From assembly GCA_949316495.1 (NCBI GenBank), contig OX439012.1, forward strand, positions 6,743,549 through 6,807,548: 64,000 nt of DNA, read 5' to 3'. Shown here in pieces: positions 1 through 11,850 of the stretch. Below the pieces are notes generated by a model that saw only the letters and a list, made by a program, of their open reading frames with translations, was not told the origin of the DNA and searched no databases. Source of the DNA: Amphiduros pacificus. Taxonomy: Eukaryota; Annelida; Polychaeta; Phyllodocida; Hesionidae. The position numbers were made by a program, and so were the translations under genes. How positions within the stretch are numbered: position 1 is the first letter of the stretch; every line of letters starts with the position of its first letter.

Positions 1-87
1 CAAACTGAAAGATCAAGGAACCTGTGAACTGATAAACTTTGATGGAAACACTTCTCAACCCCCGAAATGTGACTAATAGCGATTACG

Positions 88-192
88 TTAACCCTTGTCT
101 ATAAAGTGCGAACAACTATCTTCACACAACCCTTGTCTATAGTGTGTGAAAAACTTGTCGCTCACAACCCTTGTCTGGGCTGTGAGAACAAC
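88..192. repeat. 38-bp tandem repeat, about 2.7 copies
   Basis: The motif ACCCTTGTCT recurs at 91, 129 and 167, exactly 38 bp apart, with related sequence between. It is a short degenerate minisatellite with no coding signal. Confidence 0.75.
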
Positions 193-340
193 TACAAGTT
201 CATCTGACAAAGTTTCCTGTGTCGAATGTACCGGTAGTTTGTCCAAATGATAACACAATGTGATCTTGAAAATTCATCAGAGACAATATCTTAACAAGTC
301 TTCTGGTTAAATAAATATCAACCAAATGTTGCCAAAATGT

Positions 341-480
341 TGTGAGGTATACAACTTCCTGGAAGATTTCATTTCTCTATTAGTGGGGTATTTATTGTGA
401 GGTATATAACCTCCTGGAAAATTCAATTTCCCCATTATAACTTCCTGACAGAGTCCCATTCCAAGTAGTGAGGTATATAA
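341..480. repeat. Degenerate tandem repeat with TGTGAGGTAT core
   Basis: Three imperfect copies of a 55-70 bp unit begin with GTGAGGTATA (about 341, 396 and 468) followed by a CTTCCTGGAA-like stretch. A weaker relative (CTCCTGG) lies near 720 and 815. Confidence 0.55.
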
Positions 481-506
481 AGAAAACAATTCACAACCTC
501 TTTTTC

Positions 507-692
<186 letters not shown>

Positions 693-1493
693 ATACACAC
701 ACAGAAATATACAGAAATACTCCTGGTAAATTCCACATCAGCCATTATTGAGGTAGAGTGGAGCATGTGACCTCCCCACAGATTCCGTTTTTCCCATCAG
801 ATGCGGGATACCTCCTGGCCAGACTCTGTCTCGCCTGTCTGAGGCTCTTCCAAGGTAAATTAAACTTGTCAAAATCTCCCGATTTTGCCAGGTGAAAATG
901 CAAGAGGTTCATTCCATTGAGTCGTAGGTGGCCAGACATAAAAATGTTTGTTATACATAATACAGAATTAGTGAGACAGATATTGAGAACGGAATGTTCG
1001 GAATAAATAGTTCAGGATAAGTGAGATTGAGATTAAGACCAGAATATGTCTGGCCTTTTATTTCTGTTATTTTCATATTCTAAATTGGCAAGGTATTTCG
1101 ATTGAACAACCTTGATTCTGATGATTTTTTTTCTTACAAAATAATTTTATCTTCACTTGATTCTTGATAAAATGGTATTCTTCTGTCCTTTGGCATTTCA
1201 AATGGAAGATGGTTTAAGTATAATGTCAATTGCTTCATTGACTTCAAAATTAAATGATTTATCTCAACATTTTGAAAAATTAATCAAATAAAAAAATGCC
1301 CTTCTATGCTGTCGTATAGTGTGTGAATTCTCATCTGTGATCCCTCATTCCTCATAATATTCAGAAATATTCTATATTATGATTGGCTACCCTTATACAC
1401 CCCAGTATAAAATTATACTATGTGTATACAAATCAGATCTCATAAAATCATGTGTTAACAAAGATAAATTTATTTTTAGTTGAGGTAATGAAA
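693..1493. other. No gene recognised
   Basis: AT-rich unique sequence. A slightly GC-richer stretch at 745-939 is open on the minus strand for 64 codons but has no recognisable domain or convincing splice borders. Confidence 0.5.
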
Positions 1494-1733
1494 GATGGAA
1501 CCAGTCTGGGTCGTGAGGGGTGGCACCAGTCATGACAAGGAGGGATGGAACCAGTCAGGGTCATGAGGGGTGGAACCAATCATGACAAGGAGGGATGGAA
1601 CCAGTCAGGATCATCATGGTCATGTGGGAGGGAACCAGTCAGGGCGTGAGGGATGGAACCAGTCTTGGTTGTGAGGGATGGAACCAGTTATCAAATGTCA
1701 TGAAGAATGAGACCAGTCTGGGTCATGAGGAAG
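1494..1733. repeat. Minisatellite, GGATGGAACCAGTC unit
   Basis: About nine irregular copies of a 20-27 bp unit containing GGATGGAACCAGTC and GGTCATGAGG. The length varies between copies, so this is an old or slippage-edited array. Confidence 0.9.
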
Positions 1734-3129
1734 AGTACTTTTTTGGAAACATTGAGTAATACCATGTCTGTGTCCTATTTTGACAATTCCAAGTGTTTAT
1801 CTTCACGTGTTAAAAATGTAACTCTTGTGAACGTCACTTAGTTCTTCCTGACAATCTCAAAAGTGTAAGCTTAGACCAGTGGAAGGCTTACAATGCCACC
1901 TGGTGGCCAACACAATAACTTTCAATGCAGTGCACCTACAGGAAACTACAAAGTTGAAGCAATCCAAAACTTGACATTTCTAACACAGATAACTATGAAT
2001 CTGTTGCCGTGTATCATGTCATATTTTTGACAATTTTAACATCTTGTAATTATTTATTAATAATCTGACTCATTCAGGCTCGGATGATAAAATATCTTAT
2101 CAGTGTCCCTGACTCAGTCAGATTCTGGTTCATTCAGAGCAAATTGCTTTGATGTTTGATTGCTGAGTCCACTGTCCTGTTTGATTGGTTTTCTCAAGCC
2201 AATAGCATAATTTTTTTCCTCAAAAGTTGGGTACTTTTATGAATAAAACATATCTGCTTATGAGTCCTTGCTTGTCATGCATTGCACAGTGTGATTTGAG
2301 GTTTTCCTCTTATTTTAATTAACGATTAGACATAAAAGAGTTTTTTTTTTGCAAACTTTTCATTTGTTTTTGCATACTTCTGTTATGTTGTTTTCAATGG
2401 GCAAGATGGCGACCTGCATTCAGCCTATGATCATGATGATGAAACTAAATTGATAAAAGTATCTTACGAGGGAATAAATTAATCCAATTAACCAAACAAT
2501 AGGGAAGAAATGACTCATGTTCTCTATCAACCAATCCCAGGCAAAGCTCAGATAGCTCGCTTGATTGGTGATTGGTGGAACGCTGAGAAATCGCTGCCCG
2601 ATGTGCACACTGTGATAGGTTCACCACGTCGCCCTCTGGTGGAGTTTGCCCGATGTGTAACTAGAAGGTGGTTTGTACTCGTATAGCATGCATTATGATT
2701 CCATGCTGGGCAATCCAAACTGTCACAAGTGTTTACCTGTCATACATCAAGTGCTATTGTAACTTCTTTGATAGGGTTCTTAGCAGTTTTATAGCACTGT
2801 TCTCAGTACACACACATAGCATATCCTGTATAATGTGGTAACTAGTAAATATCTCAGCTTGAAGCCATTAAAGAAATTATATGCATAATACAAACTGTTA
2901 TAATCTCCTCAGTACTTGTTTTCACTGAAATAAAACTTTTTCTTTTCAAAACAATCAACAGAACTGTGATAAGAGTGAAAGACATCCTGAAACCAACAAA
3001 TTCCTTTTTGGCATGATATTGTACAAGGTAATTTAGTTTTAAAATCATTTCTCACCAATGGCTTTAAAACAATTGCAAGATCAAAGTATCACAAACTTGG
3101 GGTTCCTCATATTTATGATAAAATTATTA
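1734..3129. other. No gene; two CTCF-like motifs
   Basis: Unique AT-rich sequence without a supportable exon. It holds two matches to a CTCF-type core, the palindromic GCCACCTGGTGGCC at 1895-1908 and GCCCTCTGGTGGA at 2631-2643. The second sits in a short segment that recurs, diverged, at 17100-17130. Confidence 0.5.
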
Positions 3130-3320
3130 AATTGTGTTTTTATGACCCTTTCAGCAACAATGGCCATATCGCTGAGGTCAACTTTCGAGCCTTTTAACCA
3201 GTGTGAAAGTAACACTGCCGACAATGGGAGCTGAACCCACCACCTCTCGTCCTCCACTTATATAAGTCTTAAGGCACAGATCCAGTACTCTACCAAATGT
3301 GCTCGCAAGACTGGTATCAT
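3130..3320 (-). mobile_element. tRNA-derived SINE, minus strand
   Basis: On the minus strand there is a polymerase III A box TGGTAGAGTACTGG (3295-3282) and a B box GGGTTCAGCTC (3240-3229), spaced as in a tRNA. They are followed by a body that ends in a TATGGCCATTGTTGCTGAAA-like stretch and GGGTCATAAAAACAC. A diverged relative with the same body lies at 30010-30160, which supports a dispersed SINE family. It is not a functional tRNA because the acceptor stem and anticodon arm are not evident. Confidence 0.65.
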
Positions 3321-3406
3321 AATTATAAAAATGAAAATATTGAAAAAAGGCTAACAACCTAAAACAATCAACTTGCAGCTTCTTGTCACATACTTCCTTA
3401 TAAATA

Positions 3407-3622
3407 AGTTGTTGGGACACCTTGTACCACAAGAGTTGTTGTTGGAACACCTTGTACCACAAAAGTTGTTGTTGGGACACCTTGTACCACAAGAATTGTT
3501 ATTGGGACACTTTGTACCACAAAAGTTGTTGTTGGGACACCTTGTACCACAAGAGTTGTTGTTGGAACACCTTGTACCACAAGAGTTGTTGTTGGAACAC
3601 CTTGTACCACAAGAGTTGCTGT
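3407..3622. repeat. 30-bp minisatellite, 7 copies
   Basis: The unit is 30 bp and contains ACACCTTGTACCACAAGAG followed by TTGTTGTTGG. Because 30 is a multiple of three, frames on both strands stay open, including a Cys-rich NNNSCGTRC pattern on the minus strand that should not be read as a peptide gene. Confidence 0.97.
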
Positions 3623-4072
3623 GACCAGTCAAAGAAGAACAAAGGGCCTGAAGGCTTTGTTGATTTACTTGATGTCAAAAAAGAGAAATATATCTCGTCA
3701 TTTAAGCTTTATTTACTCTGTGTGGTTTTGAGTTCTGTATGATGTTTGCATTCAGGATATATCATAATATCCAGAAGATTCAATCAAAAGATAGCGGCCT
3801 ATATCTGCTGTATGTAGGTCAGGTCTGCCAGGACAGTCGGCTCTTTAATATCAAGACTTCACAGAGAACAATACAACTTCAATACTACCCTCATGACAAC
3901 TGCCTTCTTCAAGTCAAATACCATTCTATTTTGTGTCAAAATTGTGGAATAAACTTGAAAAAATATTAAATAGTATCCAATAAAAACTCACAGCAGAGAA
4001 GTGTTAATGAACCCTGCTGTGATATTATGCAAAGCGTGCAGTGGTATGGTTTTAATAGAAACACAAGTACCT

Positions 4073-4385
4073 TATAATGCCTAATATAACAGCAGTGCTG
4101 TATGGTACCTAAAATAGAACCTGTGCCGTATAGTACCTAATATAACAGTAGTGCCATATAGTACCTAATACAACAGCAGCTGTATAGTACCAATACCTCA
4201 TTTATGAGGTATTGATAGTACCTAATATAACAGTAGTGCCATATAGTACCTAATACAACAGCGGTGCTTTATAGTACCTAATATAACACCTGTGCCATAT
4301 ACATGAAGTACCTAATATAGAACCTGTACCTTGTAGTACCTAATATACCACATGTGCATATAATACCTAATACCTAATATATCAC
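4073..4385. repeat. Minisatellite, TAGTACCTAATATAACA unit
   Basis: About ten copies of a 25-33 bp unit built on TAGTACCTAATATAACAG with variable GTGCTGTA/GTGCCATA segments. One segment (4170-4215) contains an inverted fragment (TACCTCATTTATGAGGTA). Confidence 0.9.
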
Positions 4386-4466
4386 CAGTCATGTAAGCAT
4401 TTCTTCCAAATATCTGATATTGTTCAGCAAGATTCCTATTGCATATTTATATTCACACACACCCTC

Positions 4467-4628
4467 CAGTGGTGTAGCCAAAATTTTCTGAAGGGGGGGG
4501 GGGCTGAAATCTGGATATGTTGGGGTCCATGACTACTTGCCCCCTTCCTCCTTTGCAGCCCCAGAGTACTAGTAAAAAAATTTCTTTTTTTTAATGTTGG
4601 GTGGGGGGGGGGGGGGCTGTAGCCACTG
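4467..4628. mobile_element. hAT-like MITE with G-rich terminal inverted repeats
   Basis: A 162-bp element starts CAGTGGTGTAGCC and ends GGCTGTAGCCACTG, giving inverted termini of about 13-14 bp with CAGTGG ends, a start typical of hAT-type elements. Next to each end is a run of ten or more G (4493-4503 and 4604-4617). The sequence CCCTC borders both sides, a possible short target duplication; hAT elements normally make 8 bp, so the superfamily is uncertain. No coding capacity. Confidence 0.5.
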
Positions 4629-5925
4629 CCCTCGAGAAAACGTTCCTCTAAATGTAATAATTAAAACCACAATTTGTCTGAAGTAAATTTCAACAATGTT
4701 CACTGCACATTGTAGTTTCTTTTTTAAAGAAATTTTTCTTGTTAGTGATAGCAGGTACTTCAATATTTCAACTATCACTATATTCCAGAAGCTCTTCAAA
4801 CTTACAAAATAAACACTCGTCATTATGACGAAAAAAAAAACATTTGTGATATGAAAAAAACGTGATAGACTCAGGTTGACCGTCTCTAAATAAAACATGG
4901 TTTACAGTTTTATTCCTTCCTGAAAACAAGACATTGTAACATTTAGATCATTGTTCTCTTCTCAAGGTAAACTTTACAGTAAACCACATTTGTTGGTTGC
5001 ATATTATTCCAATCATTTGATCTGTGTAGCCGATCCTCAACTACACATTATGCAAATAATTATCTAGTACATAAAAGGTAATTAACAATTAAGTCCCTCA
5101 TTAATTAGTGGTGACCTTTGACCTTCCACTTTTTATCAGTACGGCTCTATGATTTGGTCTCTGGGTTATATAGGACAGAATCATGTTCATGAAGCAAAAA
5201 ATAAATGGAAAATTGATTCAATATTCCCTACAAACCAGAAACGTCTGTGTAATCTAAACATTTCTGACACTGTGGTCGACTATATTGATATCAATATGCA
5301 CGGAGGCAAAGAATATCATAATTACTGCAAATACAAAAATATTAACCTCAATATCTTCGCAACTCCTGTTATCATGTCTATCAACTCATTTTTTCTGTCT
5401 GAATGGGACATAACTTTAAAAGGTCTGGCAAGATTGTGAAAAAATAGTTCTGAAAAAAAAGTTCTTTTATGCTGGTAGCAGAATGAACTCTTTGTTTATT
5501 GAGGTCAAAATAATGCCTCATTTCAGAGTAAACAATGAGGCTATCGTTTCTCGTCCGACCATGGACCGTATGTGCATTCAAAATTTCAAAATCTTTTTAT
5601 CAGCAGATACTTCTGTGTGCCAACCTACATATTGTTTTCCAGAAACAGTTTTTTCGTCCTATTTATCGTGCTCAGATTAAAATCCATCAATCAATATAAT
5701 GTTATTCAAGAAGGACCAAGGTGTGTGCTGACTGCACCTTTTGTTTTTGAGATTCAGAAAAGAATGCTGACATATTCATAAAATATTGAATTCCTTTTCA
5801 AATTGAAAAGAAATGATAAAAGTATGACCCAAAGTTATCAAAATATGGCACAGCACAGAAAGATTGTTAATTCACACGTCTTGTTTATTTTTCATATCAA
5901 CTCTTATTGTAGTAAATGTTCAGTT
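4629..5925. other. No gene recognised
   Basis: AT-rich unique sequence. A plus-strand open frame at 5149-5439 (96 codons) follows an AG preceded by pyrimidines, but has no recognisable domain and ordinary AT-rich composition, so it is not called. Confidence 0.45.
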
Positions 5926-6152
5926 TTATTTTCTCTCCTTCTCCCCATTTCATCCATAAAATTAGGAAATATATGCTATTGTTTTTCCCTTTCTCCCCAC
6001 TTAAGCTCTAAAATTAGGAAATTTATGGTACTGTATTCTCCCCTTCTACCTGTTTCAACCCAAACAATTAGGAATTATACGGTACCATTTTCTCCCGTTC
6101 TCATTGGTTCAACCCTAAACTTAGGAATTATACGGTACTGTTTTCTCCCCAG
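5926..6152. repeat. 53-bp minisatellite, 4 copies
   Basis: The motif ATTAGGAA recurs at about 5961, 6013, 6067 and 6120, with TTTCTCCCCTTCTCC-like stretches between. The unit is about 53 bp and the copies are moderately diverged. Confidence 0.88.
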
Positions 6153-6422
6153 GTAAATCCTAACCCGGTCTTGAACTTGGCTTCAAGGTGTTTCTTTAAA
6201 TCATTTCTTCTTGACATTGAGGAGGTAAGCAAAAGTTCAAATAATTTTGCCAACAGGTAGTCTAATATTTTGAAAGATTTCTTTAAGCTGCATTTTGAGA
6301 ATAGGTTGACAAAAACATATCAAAGATTATAATTCAAAGCAACACAAAGTCTTCCCAGCATGGCAACCATGTAAAAGTTGCTGAAAGAAAAAGGAAAACA
6401 AAAAGAGATTTGTTATACTAAC

Positions 6423-6608
6423 CATTTACGGCGAATTCCCGAGAAAATATATCAAATATTGTCGGCACATACGCCATGTTATTGTTTCTCTGATTACTGT
6501 TTCCATTGTTCTGTTTCTTACTTCCATTGTTCTCAGGAGTATTTCCATTGCTCACATTCCCAGGACTTGTTGCCATGGTAGCATTCATCAACATTTCCAT
6601 GGCAACCA
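6423..6608 (-). CDS. Probable exon, possibly next PLEKHG5 exon (linker)
   Basis: The minus strand has acceptor TTTTTGCAAG just before 6608 and donor GTTAGT just after 6423, enclosing 186 bp open in one frame. The peptide is a low-complexity Asn/Ser/Gly stretch (MATSPGNVSNGN, NNGNSNQRNNN) ending in NMAYVPTIFDIFSREFAVN. It starts needing one upstream base and ends with one spare base. The upstream RBD exon (23151-23015) ends with exactly one spare base, so joining them keeps frame and gives HLHVKVVAMEM. In the family the RBD is followed by an unconserved linker before the DH domain, so an Asn-rich linker is acceptable. Assignment to PLEKHG5 is inference from phase and strand; the exon could belong to another gene. 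Confidence 0.45.
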
Positions 6609-8639
6609 CTTGCAAAAATCTTGTGGTCAATTTGCACTCATAACTGCAAATATACTCACTTTTGTAAAATCATATTTGTTGATTTTCACCTTCATCGTCA
6701 TGAACAAATTTTGACCCGAGGAAACTCAGGAATTGATTATGTTTCTGATCTTAATCCAAGTAATTTCTCCTGCAAAGTTGAGCTCCTCCGGTTACATTGT
6801 CGTTGAAGCAATCATTAAAAAATCAGAAGCAAGATTACATTTTCAATAAATATCCCTATTTATGTGATATATTTTCTGTTCAACATCATCACATATTTAC
6901 ATATCAATAAATCTTCATCGGAATATAATCATGTACTGAATAGTTAAATTCCGATACATATGATGCTAATTCATTTTGCTGCAAAAAAGTGATCTATTGA
7001 GAGTGTGACAATATCATGATAATTCCAGTTTTGTGTCACTGCGATAATGTTGAGATCCGTACCAACTTCTGGAGAGTTCAAATAATCCTGTGTCAAAGTT
7101 CAATTGTCTTATAAATCCATGCAGATTGGTGGCGTTACTTTGCACTCAAAACACTCTCGAGAGCCAATATTGGAACGACGAATCCGGGCTGATATCATAA
7201 CTTTATGACACCTATACTCCCGAGCCCGTGGCCGCTACCCACGACCAGGAGACAAAACCTCAAAGAAGTCCAAAATAATTGACAGCAAAAACACTGACGT
7301 CGATCAAACGATCTTGGTAAATAAAACCAATGTGTTCCCTACACAGAAGTCTTGACAGAGTCGTTGTTGGTTATTACAGGTGCACAGCGAACGAGAACAG
7401 AATCCAGTCGGCATCGACAAGACACCTTTATCCCACACACACAATGTACTTGCACTCACTGTATCTTATTTGTTAATCCTCACTTGTCGTCTCCGCTTTA
7501 AACGGGGTCGTAAATCGCGACCACACCTCCTTCAGTTTAGGTGTTTATTCAGATGCTCCAATTCTGGCCAAATCTTGTCCAATATAACTGGGTGCACCCG
7601 TCTATTGTGCTCGAGGGTTTTGCCGATGCTATAAATGTTTCAACTTGAAGCAAATCATAACAGCAACGAGCACTTAATATGTCATTGTGATTATATAAAA
7701 GATCACTTTTTTGTTCTTCTGGATGCAGTTTTGTTTTTCTTCTTTTTTTTTTTAAACTTTGTATAAAAGCAGGTAGATGTTGTGAAATATTTTTATATGC
7801 TCTTCAGTCCCTCTTAAAATACCTCATGCCATTTAGGCTTGGGGGTTTGTACCGCGTTCTGCCTGCCTTAACATCCACACTCCCGCCGTCTTAACAGGTC
7901 AACCCACCTCAATTCAATGCAAAATCATCCCATCATCATTGTGGACAAAAAATCACACTCTCTTTGAATGACATGTACCAGATTTACTGATGTTTCGCTT
8001 CCAAAAATGTGCTCAAAGTTTCATATTTGCATAAATGTTTTTTTGTCCATGTTTTTTTAAAAAACACCTTCTGTCCATCTAACGAGAAGCTGGAATGGAA
8101 GGACGGAAGGATTTCTATTGTGTGTATGTCCCTTACATTTAAATGCTATATTTAGCCACGCAACACGACCTCTGGCTTTTGAATGGTAACCTTAAAATAA
8201 TTGTCAACTTGAATGGATGTGCATAGCCCCACTGTTCACAATGGGGGCAATTAGATTTAAGCATGTACACAAGGGAGCTCTAACCTCCACACCCTGCCAT
8301 TACATCTTAGGGTCGGTGTTAGCTCAGCTTGTTACATTCCGTGTAAAGCTTTTGTATGTGACAAGAAAGTCGTTCAAACATATATCTGAAATGCTTTGAA
8401 TGGTTCACATTGCTTATTTAACTCGGTAACCTTCAAATAAAACATTTCCGATTTAAAAGATTAGCTGATGAAAACATTCGAGGGGAACTTGATCATGTAA
8501 ATAATAAGTTTGTTATATTTCCCCAAACTTGAACAATGATTCAATTGAAGTATAAGATGATTATCTAATTGCCTTGAAATCTATATCATTGAATATAAAA
8601 TCCAACGAAACAGGTAGAATCTTGTTCCAACAAGCAATA
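6609..8639. other. Intron or intergenic; CpG-containing stretch, no gene
   Basis: No exon could be supported. The stretch 7130-7640 is less AT-rich and has more CpG than its surroundings (GACGTCGATC, CGTAAATCGCGACC), which could mark a promoter or first exon, but no open frame or start context supports either. Confidence 0.4.
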
Positions 8640-9362
8640 AAACGTAGAATGTTCCACCCAGAGTTGAGAATGTTCCAAATGAAGTAAAACCTTGTGTAGA
8701 ATGTTCCAAACAGAATCAATTGTTGAATTTCTTCCTGAGTAGAATAAAGTTTAGAATGTTAAACATAGGATAGACTCAAGCCTGGAATGTAACCATTGAT
8801 TAATAAGACATTTACTAGATATTTAATCCATTTTAAATCAATTGCTGAATTACAAACAGATCATAATCAAGCTTTGAATGTCCAAACAGAGCAGAATCAA
8901 GCCTGGAATGTTCCAAATGGAGAGTGGAATCAAGCCTGGAATGTCCAAACAGAGCAGAATCAAGCCTGGAATGTTCCAAATGGAGAGTGGAATCAAGCCT
9001 GGAATGTCCAAACAGAGCAGAATCAAGCCTGGAATGTTCCAAATGGAGCAGAATCAAGCCTGGAATGTTCCAAATGGAACAGAATCAAGCCTGGAATGTT
9101 CCAAACGGAGCAAAATCAAGCCTGGAATGTTCCAAGCAGAATGGAATCAAACCTGGAATGTTCTAAACAGAGTAGAATAACAGTGTAGAATGTTCAATAC
9201 AGAGTAGAATAAAAGTGTAGAATGTTCCATACAGAGTAGAACAATAGTGTAGAATGTTCCATACAGAGTAGAATAAAAGTGTAGAATGTTCCATACAGAG
9301 TAGAACAATAGTGTAGAATGTTCCATACAGAGTAGAATAAAAGTGTAGAATGTTCCATACAG
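8640..9362. repeat. Compound minisatellite, GGAATGTTCCAAA family
   Basis: Three related blocks share AGAATGTTCCA. At 8640-8780 the copies are degenerate. At 8868-9165 a 30-33 bp unit (GAATCAAGCCTGGAATGTTC) forms a 63-bp two-unit period, seen as TCCAAACAGAGCAG near 8880, 8943 and 9006. At 9170-9362 there are about six 34-35 bp units with GTGTAGAATGTTCCATACAG. All open frames here come from the repeat. Confidence 0.93.
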
Positions 9363-10074
9363 AATACTCTCTTACTCTCTTAAAATCATGTAGGTTGTTT
9401 TCAAAATTATCAAAATGAATAAGGAAGAAGTTTTCATCAGAATATTTGATCTCATAAAAGTACACTAATATCTATACAGGAATCTGTTGCTGAGATTAAT
9501 CCGGGTGCACTCTTGGTGTCAAGCACGTTGTACTGCGCACAGAGTGTTGCCCTTGTCCTCGCATTCCAGAAACTCATTATCCTCTCCACGAGCTGCTAAT
9601 CTTCACAAATCAGATAATCTTGGCTTATCTTGGCTAATCTGTTCGTAGGCAAAGCATGGCTCTTGCAGGTGACAAAGTTTTGTTTGATGTCTCCTCATTT
9701 GGGGCCAATAATATTTGGGTAAAGTAAACAGTGCAGTTTCCAAAAAAAAATAAAAGAAAAGAAATTTTCATACTATAAAAAATGACAATTATCATACATG
9801 ATATATAATTAAAAGTAATTATCACTCAAGTGTTTCATATGTGATTGAGATAAAATCATAAATCACGATTATGTCTTGCACTTTTAGCAATCTCACCATG
9901 ATTTTCAAATTTGATGAAAGCACTTAATCTGAATGACTTCCGTCAGTTTATCAATATCTCTCTGGAAAGTTAGTGGATGACTGTGCCTGACTGGTTAGTA
10001 GGAATGTCTCCGTGTTATTGTTATCTACATAATCTGATCCAGCTTTAATTGGCCACTTGATCCGGTCCGACAAG
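9363..10074. other. No gene recognised
   Basis: Unique AT-rich sequence between two minisatellites, with no exon-like open frame and no repeat noticed. Confidence 0.5.
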
Positions 10075-10655
10075 GTGGTACTCCTCCGACAAGGCAACAG
10101 TCTGAGTGACAAGGTGGCACTCTCCGACAAGGCGTCAGTCTGATCGACAAGGCAACAGTCTGACTGACAAGGTAGCACTCTCCGACAAGGCAACAGTCTG
10201 AGTGACAAGGTAGCACTCTCCGACAAGGCAACAGTCGGACTGACAAGGTAGCACTCTCCGACAAGGCAACAGTCTGAGTGACAAGGTGGTACTACTCCGA
10301 CAAGGCAACAGTCGGACCGCCAAGGCAACAGTCTGACTGACAAGGTAGCACTCTCCGACAAGGCAACAGTCTGAGTGACAAGGTGGTACTACTCCGACAT
10401 GGCAACAGTCGGACCGCCAAGGCAACAGTCTGACCGACAAGGCAACAGTCTGACTGACAAGGCAACACTCCTCCGACAAGGCAACAGTCTGAGTGACAAA
10501 GTAACACTCCTCCGACAAGAAAACAGCCAGAAAAATTAGGTGGTACTCCTCTGACACAGCAACAGTCTGAGTGACAATGTGGTACTACTCCGACAAGGCA
10601 GCAGTCTGACTGACAAGGTGGTACTTCTCCGACAAGACAACAGTCCGACTGACAA
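10075..10655. repeat. Minisatellite, TCCGACAAGGCAACAGTCTG unit
   Basis: About sixteen copies of a unit near 36 bp that alternates TCCGACAAGGCAACAGTCTG with AGTGACAAGGTGGTACTAC or AGTGACAAGGTAGCACTC. Some copies are shortened to about 21 bp. Minus-strand open frames of 128-140 codons (SDCCLVGECYLV-type repeats) are shadows of the array. Confidence 0.95.
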
Positions 10656-11026
10656 GGTAACTCGCTAGTGTCCCACACACCGCAATGTCTATGACATCAC
10701 CACCGACATATTTTGCGACTGCCGTCCATCCTCAATCAAATCATATATCCTCATATCACAAAAACTTCCTCATGACCACAAAACTTTGTTCCCAGTTTCT
10801 GTCCATATTGCAATGCAACTTCCCACGGGACTGTGAGAAATGCTTTAAGTTTGCCAGGAAGCGTGACACGTCTGGTATAAATATCAATGACTGCTGAAGC
10901 ATTTAGCTGAAGATGATTACATATAACCTGCAGTAGGTCCCGGGCAAGCGCGGAGTCGCAACGACCATACCGTCACATTAGTCAATAACCGACAGATCAA
11001 TGCTGACAACTGCTGATCCCTCCCAG
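10656..11026. other. Short unique spacer
   Basis: Unique sequence between two arrays, somewhat richer in CpG at 10925-10980. No gene is supportable. Confidence 0.45.
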
Positions 11027-11850
11027 GCCATCTCCTGGGCCATCTCCTGGGCCATCTCCTGGGCCATCTCCTGGGCCATCTCCTGGGCTATCTCCCAGAC
11101 CATCTCCCAGACCATCTCCCAGGCCATCTCCCGGGCCATCTCCCAGACCATCTCCCAGACCATCTCCCAGGCCATCTCCCAGACCATCTCTCAGACCATC
11201 TCCCAGGCCATCTCCCGGACCATCTCCCAGGCCATCTCCCAGACCATCTCCCAGACCATCTCTCAGACCATCTCCCAGACCATCTCCCAGGCCATCTCCC
11301 AGGCCATCTCTCGGACCATCTCTCAGACCATCTCCCGGACCATCTCTCAGACCATCTCTCGGACCATCTCCCAGAACATCTCCCAGGCCATCTCTCGGAC
11401 CATCTCTCAGACCATCTCCCGGACCATCTCTCAGACCATCTCCCAGACCATCTCCCAGGCCATCTCCCAGGCCATCTCTCGGACCATCTCCCAGACCATC
11501 TCCCAGGCCATCTCCCAGACCATCTCTCAGACCATCTCCCAGGCCATCTCCCGGACCATCTCCCAGACCATCTCCCAGACCATCTCTCAGACCATCTCCC
11601 AGACCATCTCCCAGGCCATCTCCCAGACCATCTCCCAGACCATCTCTCGGACCATCTCTCAGACCATCTCCCGGACCATCTCTCAGACCATCTCTCGGAC
11701 CATCTCCCAGAACATCTCCCAGGCCATCTCTCAGACCATCTCTCGGACCATCTCCCAGACCATCTCCCAGACCATCTCCCAGGCCATCTCCCGGACCATC
11801 TCCCAGACCATCTCCCAGGCCATCTCCCAGGCCATCTCCCAGGCCCTCTA
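11027..11850. repeat. 12-bp minisatellite, about 68 copies
   Basis: The unit is CATCTCCCAGAC/CATCTCCCAGGC with C/T and A/G variants at fixed positions. The first five copies use CATCTCCTGGGC. Because 12 is a multiple of three, one frame is open for 305 codons as (ISQT/ISQA)n, and frames on the other strand are open as well. There is no start context, splice signal or non-repeat domain, so it is treated as a satellite, not a protein gene. Confidence 0.97.

Noticed and set aside
745-939. 64-codon minus-strand frame (SGDFDKFNLPWKSLRQARQS)
   Set aside because: Composition is somewhat exon-like, but there is no clear acceptor, no recognised domain and no phase link to other exons.
3351-3632. Cys-rich repeat peptide (NNNSCGTRC) on the minus strand
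   Set aside because: A 30-bp minisatellite open in several frames on both strands; no signal peptide or gene context.
5149-5439. 96-codon plus-strand frame after an ATCAG acceptor-like site
   Set aside because: No domain recognised, AT-rich composition fits chance, and no matching donor before the stop.
7130-7640. CpG-richer stretch as a promoter or first exon
   Set aside because: No start codon context, core promoter motif or splice donor could be tied to it; noted only as a compositional difference.
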